From NCBI GenBank assembly GCA_946965045.2, contig OX337238.1, positions 2,976,001-3,040,000 of the forward strand: DNA of 64,000 nt, read 5' to 3'. The notes below the pieces were generated by a model. It saw only the letters and a list, made by a program, of their open reading frames with translations. It did no database searches and was not told the origin of the DNA. The DNA is from Epithemia pelagica (lineage: Eukaryota > Bacillariophyta > Bacillariophyceae > Surirellales > Surirellaceae). The position numbers and the translations under genes are program-made. Below, piece after piece: positions 21,596 to 30,292 of this stretch (within the stretch, counting starts at the first letter, position 1; each line of letters opens with the position of its first letter).

Positions 21596-22025
21596 AGGAT
21601 TGGGTATGCCGATCCATGTTCGGCTAAGTATGCCCAGTACAAAAGCTACTGGATGACGGGAGGTCGGGTGCACCGAGAATAAGGTGGAGAGTCTTTGCTA
21701 TTTCGGATATTTTCAATCTTTATCGCAATTGAGAGGGAAGTGATGCTTATAGGGCATTGTAGTCCTCCCCGATGCATCGGGGTATGGTGGCTCTTGCTTA
21801 CCATTGCCATTGGCATGGATTTGGTCCTCACTCTAATGAGTGATAAGGGATGGATTGAATGTATCTTTCACACGTCTAGGTAGACCTATATTTTGAAGAG
21901 TTTGGCGAGTGGCCCAATAACTGGGACTTTCAATGGGAGCAGGATTCACTTTTTGCTATTCTTACCAAAGCGACGGTACACAAATGATGGCGGAAAGAGA
22001 GACGGCTCGTCTTTGGAAGAAAGCT
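21596..22025. other. Convergent intergenic region
   Basis: Lies between the arrestin-like gene and the convergent membrane-protein gene. Short open frames only; presumably two 3' UTRs. Confidence 0.4.
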
Positions 22026-22853
22026 TCAACTCGAGCTGGTCCGCGTCCATGCCCACATGGCGACAATCGCATTCCAACTGACCAGCATTGGTACAACTAT
22101 GCCTGGTGCCAATACCATGGGGTATGCAAACACAACATTGTTGGAAACAGTGCTCTGGTACAATTTAGTTGGCTTCATACCAAGCTGCAACATGGTGATG
22201 CCAGAAGGTACAATAATGACAAACCCAATCAAGTTCCACCAGACCAAGAACAATTGGTCATGAATCCATCGATTCTGTACCAGTAGAGCCAATGCACTGA
22301 GCCCAAACAACATGTCTGGAAACGCTGTTCCCCACGCAAAAACTGTGGGGAATAGCCCTTTGCGCCACTTGAGGAGACTTCCTATGGCAAGTGATCGAAT
22401 CCCTTGAAGGGTAACAAAAACTTGAATCGGAAGCGTGTCTAACATACGAAACACGGCATCCATCTCGAAACTGAACATGCTCATTTGAAGGAACACTGTA
22501 ATCATGGGGAACCATAAAATTGGCATGGAATGTAGGAACGAGTCGGTAGCAAAGATTCCTTGTTTACCAAGACGAATTACCAGAGAGGCCCAAACAGCTT
22601 GAAGTACGGGAGTAACCGCCAGAAGGAGGGCTTGTTTGGGACTGTAGATCTCGACGTGATACGAATACGCAACAACAGCCAGATTGAACAAGATCACCAT
22701 TGCTACCATTCGCGGTAACATTGAACTCGTTTGGACAATAGTAGCTGGTGCACCATCGGAGGAGGAAAGAAGTGGTGTGGTTGGAGTAGGACTAGGCGTT
22801 TTCGTGGCCATGTTCGATTTCTTCAATAGTTGACTGTCAAGTTTTATGAACAT
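22026..22853 (-). CDS. Polytopic membrane protein of unknown function (275 aa)
   Basis: After a Ser/Thr/Pro-rich N-terminal stretch of about 45 residues come roughly seven hydrophobic segments (for example MVAMVILFNLAVVAY, LLLAVTPVLQAVWASLVI, MLFGLSALALLV, FLVWWNLIGFVIIV). The first ATG gives 275 aa; an ATG 14 codons on (22811) has a better context (AACATGGCC) and would give 261 aa. No catalytic motif or known transporter signature was recognised. Charge pattern and lack of a leader suggest an internal membrane protein. It is single copy in the window and convergent with the arrestin-like gene; no functional link is evident. Confidence 0.7.
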   Translation of the reverse strand: MFIKLDSQLLKKSNMATKTPSPTPTTPLLSSSDGAPATIVQTSSMLPRMVAMVILFNLAVVAYSYHVEIYSPKQALLLAVTPVLQAVWASLVIRLGKQGIFATDSFLHSMPILWFPMITVFLQMSMFSFEMDAVFRMLDTLPIQVFVTLQGIRSLAIGSLLKWRKGLFPTVFAWGTAFPDMLFGLSALALLVQNRWIHDQLFLVWWNLIGFVIIVPSGITMLQLGMKPTKLYQSTVSNNVVFAYPMVLAPGIVVPMLVSWNAIVAMWAWTRTSSS

Positions 22854-23104
22854 ATGTTGTCATGATGGTAAGAGTTGATGTGTCTTTGTTGTTCCCAACA
22901 ATAGATCCATTTTCTCGACATCAATCAATCCTCTCGAGCAGTCTTCAGTCGCTCCTCATACGCGCCAAATTTCTTCTCTGTTGTTCATATCTTTTTGTCG
23001 TTTTGTTCCGACGAATGGAGACTTCGTTGGAAGCACTGACCATGATGCCGTCTGGAACTTCTTCCCGGAACAGATCTTGGTTTTATTACAAGGAACGTGC
23101 TTGT

Positions 23105-23262
23105 TAAAGCCGATGCACCGCCCAATTGGCTCGAATGCGTCGTTGGCGCTTCCGCATCTACGTTCATTTGACATGGGCATGATTTGCGCAGCAGGACAAT
23201 GTGTCGATGAAGTTGACAGCGAATTCAAATCGTTGCTAGAAAAACGGGATGTACCTCACATC
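23105..23262 (+). pseudogene. Relic of adhE
   Basis: Two adjacent pieces match the adhE gene 3-4 kb downstream: 23105-23160 corresponds to exon 2 around APPNWLQCVVGA (26826-26875), and 23172-23262 to exon 4 around MICAAEQCV..EFKSLLEK (27342-27430). The part between, with two introns, is deleted, and frames are broken. It carries the catalytic-Cys region but cannot be functional. Confidence 0.8.
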
Positions 23263-23663
23263 TCTTTCTCTGAAAATCGGCAGGATTGTGAGTGCCACAA
23301 TACTCTCGGGATTCCCTTGATGAGATCCATTTCCCATTCAATTCAACAGTGAGACGGAGCAACATTGACTCATGCCCCCTGGACGATGAAAGAGCGTTTG
23401 GCTGCGATGCTGTTGTAGTGTGTGCAAAACATCCAGAAGAAATTCGAGAAGGGCCTCAAGACTGCAACGGACGAGCACTATTACCGATTCAGTGACAAAT
23501 GGGTTCCAGTGCGGCCAAGCTTCGTTCGAAATGGGATTGTCAGCGTTCGTGAAATCTCTGGATTTGTTTCGAAGTAGTTGTTTTCGTGGATGGTTTTGGA
23601 CCCGTTCATCTGTCCAAGGTCATCCATCCGATGAAGGATACCATGATGGAAATCGACGCCGTA
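23263..23663. other. 5' flank of K5
   Basis: Shares the GCGTTTGGCTGCGATGCTG and AAGGGCCTCAAGACTGCAAC blocks with other kelch 5' flanks. One hairpin-capable element (GGATGGTTTTGGAC..GTCCAAGGTCATCC) lies at about 23589-23626. Confidence 0.5.
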
Positions 23664-23801
23664 GAGGTTCGTCCGCCGTTGCAGCCGTCTTTCGTTCCGG
23701 TCCATCCGTTGATGCCTGGCGCTGAAGGCCACATTTTCGTTTTTTCTGGGGTTTTGAGGAGACGAAACTCTGAGGTCCATTCCTGGGTGTTGGCAAGTAC
23801 G
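23664..23801 (+). promoter_or_regulatory. Kelch 5' core of K5
   Basis: A shortened core: GAGGTTCGTCCGCCG start, but the TTCAGTCCAT part is replaced by GATGCCTGGCGCTGAAGG. Ends GTTGGCAAGTACG before the ATG, without the CATAAAAT string. Confidence 0.5.
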
Positions 23802-25013
23802 ATGGCGATGACACTGCAACAGCAAGCAAAGCAATCCGGGCTTTGCTTTCTGGACGTTGACAATAATAGTGAGGCACCGCAATGGAATACCAATGACTGG
23901 CCTCCCCTTTTGTGTGGATGGCGTTGTTTGCATGCATCGGTTGTGCTCAACCATCCCGAACAGGATAACAATGCACAGACGGTTGTTGTTTTGGGAGGAT
24001 ACAAACAAAATCAAGGCTTGACCAACTCAGTTCTGCTGATGAATCTGGCAGAAAAAACTAAGCAATGGCGGGAAGGACCGCCGTTAAACAGCAACCGAGC
24101 CTATCATGCTGCGGTGATTTGTAGTGGAGGAGTTTACGTGCTCGGAGGACACAACGGAAGTTCACGATTGAATAAAATCGAACGGATTGATGTTGCAAAT
24201 TTGTGTTCCGAATCAATGGAAAGCTCTACCAGCAACCAATGGACGACCCTGACTTGTCGATTGTCTACGAGAAGAAATGGATGTTCGGCTGTTGCCGTGC
24301 ACAATCGCTATATTGTCGTCATGGGTGGATACAGCGGAAACGATCTGTCGTCGGTTGATATAATCGATACAGCTATCGCAAGCAACCACACTGTGATTGT
24401 GGGACCATCCATGACAGTTGCGCGGTCTGGATGTGCTAGTGCTGTCAGTGGCCACTGCATCTTTGTTGTTGGAGGCGAAATTGGGCACAATGGAGAAGAT
24501 CTGGACTCAGTAGAGTATTTGGAGATTCATGATCCTTCAGGCAATGAGACAATGAACACATCAAGTACAGTGTTTCCATCCTCATGCCGCTGGAAACGTC
24601 ATGACAAGCTCAATCTTTCCATCGGACGGAATAGTCATGCAGTTGTAACTGTTGGAACATGTCTGATTGTTATGGGAGGTTTCTCAGCCCCGGACACTGT
24701 TGATGTCTTGGATACTCGCCGAAACACTATGTGGACCTTTCCACGATCAACAGGGCCGCGTTATCTCTCCACTGCTGTGGTTCACTCGAGGGGAATTGCT
24801 GTGATAAGTGGAGATGACAATGCTTCTTGTGCGACACTCTCCTTGGTTGACAAGAATACGTGGTGTTTTCGTCGACTCATTGAGCAGGTGCCGAGTACAA
24901 TCTTTGAGACAAAAACAGACTCACTGCGATTTACTCCAGGGCATACTACAGCATTGAAGGAGTCCGGTGAGCGCCCTAAGAAGAAGTTATTAACTGGCAA
25001 ATCTGAGACGTAG
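23802..25013 (+). CDS. Kelch beta-propeller protein K5 (403 aa)
   Basis: Intact six-bladed kelch protein with a full Lys-rich tail (RPKKKLLTGKSET). The frame is open upstream to 23586; the family start MAMTLQQQAKQSG at 23802 is preferred because it follows the 5' core. From about 23950 to 24210 it is practically identical in DNA to K6 at 34510-34770, while the flanking parts differ, a pattern expected from gene conversion. Pocket residues are CL (blade 1), NS (blade 5) and YLST (blade 6). Blade 4 has the variant SAVSGHC where most copies have SAVIGDR. Confidence 0.85.
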   Translation: MAMTLQQQAKQSGLCFLDVDNNSEAPQWNTNDWPPLLCGWRCLHASVVLNHPEQDNNAQTVVVLGGYKQNQGLTNSVLLMNLAEKTKQWREGPPLNSNRAYHAAVICSGGVYVLGGHNGSSRLNKIERIDVANLCSESMESSTSNQWTTLTCRLSTRRNGCSAVAVHNRYIVVMGGYSGNDLSSVDIIDTAIASNHTVIVGPSMTVARSGCASAVSGHCIFVVGGEIGHNGEDLDSVEYLEIHDPSGNETMNTSSTVFPSSCRWKRHDKLNLSIGRNSHAVVTVGTCLIVMGGFSAPDTVDVLDTRRNTMWTFPRSTGPRYLSTAVVHSRGIAVISGDDNASCATLSLVDKNTWCFRRLIEQVPSTIFETKTDSLRFTPGHTTALKESGERPKKKLLTGKSET

Positions 25014-25855
25014 ACAGTGTCAATTGAGAAATATAAATACCAGTAAAACGCATTCATGAGAATGAGTACTAGGCTTCAAAGTGCTTGCTGTTCTTCCCCC
25101 TGAAAACAAGTGCGTTTACAAACATGATGGAGAGAATGTACATCACGTTGTGAAACACAAACGAACGACAGCGAACATAGTTAGAACTCACCTCAAGTAA
25201 TCACTTCGTGTTGTTGGTGCGATCTTGTGGCACAAGGAAGGATCTGTTTCAAGCACAAGCGCAAGAAAAACCAGGTGGACCTACTGCATTGCAGAAGCAA
25301 CAGTTTGGTTAGGTTCACGGAAAAAATGCAGTCCCCTCGACCGGGTTCCATATCACGACATCTTCCTCAAGCCCGAGTGCGACTGACGATTCCCATAAAA
25401 ACTCGAAAAATGTATGCCAATCCGTGCGACTGATCATGGAGAAACCGTGCGACTGATCAGTCGTTCACGCGGGACTCAAACCGAAGCTTTTCAAACGGCA
25501 TGGTGAATGGTGAGTTGAAAAATCGAGACCAAACGACAAAAAGAAGACTCTTGTTGTGTCAACCACAAGTTCACTTCTCATCCTGTCGTCAATATTCGAG
25601 AAACACGAATTTCCAGAACGGATTTTGCTTCGACGAGACGACACCGTGGAACTCCATCCGCATCGGGTTGTCAAGCAAAGCCATGTAAACTTGTCCGCAA
25701 AGGACTAGGCGTTCTGCTTCCCAATTCGGCATTATCATCCGCTTCCTCTTTTCTTTCCCCCGTGTTCTCATTTCTGCAAAAAACGAGTCCAGATAACAAC
25801 AACAACAACTTCTGTTCACTACTTCGCAACCGCAACAAGTCTCCACAACGCAATC
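25014..25855. other. K5 3' flank and adhE upstream region
   Basis: The conserved kelch 3' flank runs to about 25245. At 25455-25530 a block with CGTTCACGCGGGACTCAAAC and AAATCGAGACCAAACGAC matches the 5' flanks of K3 (9170-9240) and K10 (50545-50605). The last 150 bases are presumably the adhE promoter and 5' UTR. Confidence 0.5.
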
Positions 25856-28800
25856 ATGTCAATGATGATACGAGGAGCCAGCCACATGGGTCTCCGCAGT
25901 GTTCTACCTGTGGCTACTAGTAGTCGAAATTTGGTCCAAATGGCACTCCACGCTCAACTGCTACCATCCACGACGGCCCTACTATCGCATATGACTCCTC
26001 CTTGCTGGTTACAAAGCCCAACTGTCAAGAAGCGACATGCAATGATCTTTTCGACCATGACAGATGCCTCGCCTCCTGCACCACCCCATCCAGTGCGAGT
26101 CTGGAACGACCGTCTTCTTGTCGACCATCCAAAAAGCAGCCACTCCGCATGGAGTAGCGCCGAATCACTGATCGACAACAACAAATCCAGCGCCCTCTTT
26201 TCAGCAGCACGACCGACGGACAGTGTGGAAGAGCTCATGGCACGTGCCTGTGTCGCTCGAGAGGAATTTGCCAAACTTTCTCAAACCGATGTGGATCGAA
26301 TCTTTTTGGCCGTCGCCCATGCGGCCGACAAACAGCGAGTGCCACTGGCACAAATTGCCGTAGGTACGTACGAGACAAATTGTCGAGACGAAAAGTGTGT
26401 GTTTTTCTGACATCGCAAGGTGTCACCTCTCATATTTGTTTCTTTAATTCTATGTTTGTACATTAATGAAATGACAACGATGACGACGACATCAACGACC
26501 ACCGTCAACAGACGAAACCAACATGAATTTGGTGGAAGATAAGGTTTTAAAGAATGGTCTGGCCACTGAAATGATTCGTCATCGATACAAGGATTTGAAA
26601 ACATGTGGCAAGATTTGGCAGGACGAGGTGCATGGAATTACCAAATATGCAACACCGGTGGGAATTGTCGCATGCATTTTACCCACCACCAATCCAACGT
26701 CGACAGCCATTGCCAAGGCCCTGTTTTTAGCCAAAACACGCAATGTTGGCGTGGTTTTGCCCCATCCTCGAGCCGTACAAAGCACGGCAGCGGCCGTGCA
26801 AGTATGTCACAATGCCGGTGTAAAAGCCGGTGCACCACCCAATTGGCTCCAATGTGTCGTTGGCGCTCCCACAGTTACGGCAAGTGCCACCAATGAGAAC
26901 AACAACAAGAACGACCATCCATTCATGTCGCAATTGGAACTTTCAGATGCTGTCATGAAACATGAAAAGACAAATCTCATCTTGGCCACGGGGGGAGAAG
27001 GAATGATCAAAGGTACGCGACTGGTACATTTGCTACGAGAATGGCAATCACGTGTTTAGGTTCATGAACCCCAGCTGTTCTCATTTTTTTCTGTGGTTGC
27101 TTCTCTGTTGCTCAGCATCTTACAGCACTGGTCATCCAGCAATTGGTGGAGGCGCCGGAAATGCTCGTACGTGTGACTAGACTTTTTTGTCTATTCTCTT
27201 TCTTTAATGGCGAGATTGTGTTGTTCTCATGTTTCTATGGTTGGTTTTGTATGTTGCTGTTGCACAGCAATTTTGGTGGACGAAACGGCCGATTTGAAAC
27301 AGGCTGTGGGGTCCATTGTTTTGGGAAAGTCTTTTGACAATGGTATGATTTGCGCAGCAGAACAGTGCGTCGTTTGTGTAAATGAAGTTTACGACGAATT
27401 CAAATCGTTGCTCGAAAAACGGGGATGTACCTTTCTGTACGGTGAAGACAAGAAGAAACTAGAAGACAACATGATACGAGACGGTAAGGTCAACATCAAC
27501 TTGGTTGGTAAATCGGCCATGGTTATTGCCAAAGCTATTGGCGTTACGGTGCCACCTCATACCTTGGTGTTGGTGGCGGAGGATTCAAGGATTGGGGACC
27601 ATGCTCCGTTGAGTCACGAAAAGCTTTCTCCCATTCTGGCTGTGTATCGGGCCAAAGACTTTGACAATGGGGTTGATATTGCCGAACAATTAGCACGTTA
27701 CGGTGGCTTGGGTCATACGGCAGGCATTTATTCGACGAATCCATCACATGTGAAACACTATGGTCGCCAAATGCCCGTGGGACGCATCTTGGCCAACATG
27801 CCCACCTCCTTGAGTGCAATTGGTACCGAATTCAACCATTTTGTGGATCCCTCCTTTACCCTTGGTGTCGGAACCACTGCTGGGTCTAGCGTGAGTGAGA
27901 ATGTTGGACCCATGCATTTGTTGAACATAAAGTGTGTCGCCACGAGGCAAAAACACATGGAATGGGTGAGTGTTTGATTTTGAGAGTCTTGAGTTGACCG
28001 ATATGTTGACTGCCTCGTAACTCATACATAGTTCTTCTTCTTTTCATTGACAGTTCAAGAACCCACCCGACATTTACTATAATCGTGGGTGTTTGGAGGA
28101 AGCATTGGCCGATTGCGCGAGACCTATGAAATCAGGAGATCGTATGAGTCGATGCATGATTGTGACCGACAAAGTAATGGACTCGCTGGGGTATGTGGAC
28201 CGCGTCAAGAGAGGCCTTGTCCAGCACGGCTTTACTGTGTCCGTCTTTGACGACGTGAACCCGGATCCTGACATGGATACCGTCCGGATGGGAGTGAAAG
28301 CTTGCCAGCAATTCAAACCCGATATGATGTTATGTCTTGGTGGCGGATCTCCGATGGATGCGGGCAAGTTTATTCGTGCGTTGTACGAACATCCTGAATT
28401 GTCACTGGAAGATGCAGCGGCCCGATTCCTGGAATTGCGACAGCGCACATGTCCTTTCCCGGTCCTGGGATCGAAAATCAGAAAGGTAGTGTGTATACCC
28501 ACTACGAGTGGAACAGCTTCGGAAGTGACGCCCTTTTCTGTCATCACTGACGACAATGGAATGAAACTTCCACTGTTCTCGTACCGTTTGACTCCCGACA
28601 TTGCCATTATTGATTCCAGTTTTTGCGAAAAGTTACCGCCAAACCTGATTGCCTACGCCGGTATCGATGCCATCACGCATGCAACGGAAACACTTGTGTC
28701 GGTGGCGGCCAATGATTTTACGCAGGGTCATGGACTTCGCGCACTTCAGCTCTTGACTGATAATTTGGTGGATTCCTTTGCTACGGGCAACTCCGACGCT

Positions 28801-29337
28801 CGCGATGCTGTTCATCACGGTGCGACCTTGGCTGGTTTGGCCTTTAGTAACAGCTTTTTGGGCATTGCGCACAGCTTGGCACACAAAATGGGAGCTGCGT
28901 TTCATCTGCCACATGGATTGGCATGTGGTATCGTGTTGCCTCACGTGATTCGATTCAACAGTTCGTTGACACCCACCCGCATGGGAGTCTATCCAGTTTA
29001 TGATTATCCAAAAGCCCTGGAACAGTATGCGACCATTGCTCGCCACTTGGGACTACTCCAGGAGGACGGCAGACCGCATACCAATACGGAACTCATGGAA
29101 GCGTACATTGCCAAATTATATGACATGTACGATGCAATGAGTGTTCCCAAAACCTTTTTGGAAGCTGGATGTTCGGAAGAAGTGTTCTTGGATCAACTTG
29201 ATGATATTGCACTGCAAGCATTTGACGATCAATGTACACCCGCGAATCCAAGATTCCCTCTCATTTCTGAGCTAAAAGACATTCTGAACTCATGGAAGCG
29301 TACATTGCCAAATTATATGACATGTACGATGCAATGA
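25856..29337 (+). CDS. adhE: Bifunctional aldehyde/alcohol dehydrogenase AdhE, five exons
   Basis: Converts acetyl-CoA via acetaldehyde to ethanol with NADH, the fermentative route of anoxic algae. Exons: 25856-26363, 26512-27012, 27116-27166, 27268-27965, 28054-29337; all four introns are GT..AG and all joins are in frame, giving 1013 aa. The first ~80 residues are Arg/Ser/Met-rich with almost no acidic residues, a likely mitochondrial leader. The aldehyde dehydrogenase half has the catalytic Cys in NGMICAAEQCV and the GGGAGNAP loop. The iron-dependent alcohol dehydrogenase half has GGGSPMDAGK, GIDAITHATET and the His-rich SLAHKMGAAFHLPHG metal site. A 197-bp tandem duplication in the last exon shifts the frame, so the protein ends SWKRTLPNYMTCTMQ; the normal end survives out of frame downstream to 29552. 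Confidence 0.92.
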
Positions 29338-29482
29338 GTGTTCCCAAAACCTTTTTGGAAGCTGGATGTTCGGAAGAAGTGTTCTTGGATCAACTTGATG
29401 ATATTGCACTGCAAGCATTTGACGATCAATGTACACCCGCGAATCCAAGATTCCCTCTCATTTCTGAGCTAAAAGACATTCT
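29089..29482. repeat. 197-bp tandem duplication in the last adhE exon
   Basis: The segment beginning GAACTCATGGAAGCGTAC at 29089 is repeated from 29286 without visible differences, and adhE then continues with AAAGAAGCATTTTACGG. As 197 is not a multiple of 3, the second copy is read out of frame. The unit contains no AGGT, so splicing could not remove exactly one copy. Confidence 0.92.
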
Positions 29483-29620
29483 GAAAGAAGCATTTTACGG
29501 AAAAGACTCAATCCCCACGGAGTGTCATGAAATCGACATGCCTCTACAATAAGAACCCTTTTTTTGACTAAGAACTTGGACTAAAAGTTTAGGATAGCGA
29601 AGAATGCATCGTGTTGATAG

Positions 29621-29986
29621 TCATAGGAGGAACAAGCCATGACGACGTTGTAGTCGTTCCAACTCCTGAGCAAGTTCTTGACGTTGGTCCTGGAGAGCCG
29701 GAAGATTCTGAAGCTTGTCTCGAAGGACAATTCGTTGTTCACGGAGTTGCTTCTTGGTTTTAAGCATCGAATCCTTATCCTGCTTGGATCCAATACCAGA
29801 GTTGAGAAGAAAGTTAAGGTTATTGATTTCCTCTTGAACCATTTTAAGCTTCTTGGACGTCTTGTGCAACGCTGTAATTTGATTCTCCAAGGCTTCCATC
29901 TGTTCTTGAATATCTTGGACGATTCCGAGAGTGACGTCTTCATCAAGGAGAAGAGTAGCGCTGTTGTTGGAGCGAGTAGAGAGCAT
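29621..29986 (-). CDS. Small coiled-coil protein (121 aa)
   Basis: Starts MLSTRSNNSATLLLDED. From residue about 20 to the end it is a near continuous amphipathic helix rich in Gln, Glu, Leu and Lys, with heptad-like Leu spacing (IQEQMEALENQITALHK, LRDKLQNLPALQDQRQEL). Size and pattern recall small tethering or subunit proteins, but no family was recognised. The frame is open 25 codons further up, but without an ATG, so 29986 is the start. It is convergent with adhE, with about 70 bp between the old adhE stop and its own. Confidence 0.7.
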   Translation of the reverse strand: MLSTRSNNSATLLLDEDVTLGIVQDIQEQMEALENQITALHKTSKKLKMVQEEINNLNFLLNSGIGSKQDKDSMLKTKKQLREQRIVLRDKLQNLPALQDQRQELAQELERLQRRHGLFLL

Positions 29987-30292
29987 GTTTATCGGGTTTG
30001 TTGGTTGAAGCTGGATGCTGTAGAAAGGTTTGGGTTTCTTGTTTTGTGAGAACAGATTCAAACAGGAATGACGCCAAAGTCGGCGAATCGTGGTTCCGAA
30101 TGCGAGTCACGACTGGAACTTGTGGTGGGGAAGTGGGGCTCTGTTTGACTGGTCCAGGCAGATTTCGTCTGTCCAGCGTAGCCGTCCGGTCTTCCGCGAC
30201 CACAAGATCGCGAATCCCGTCCGTCCCTCCGTCCGTTGCGTCTACTTAAGACATCAGTGCCACAGACTCCTAGCTAGAATATAGTTCCTAGC

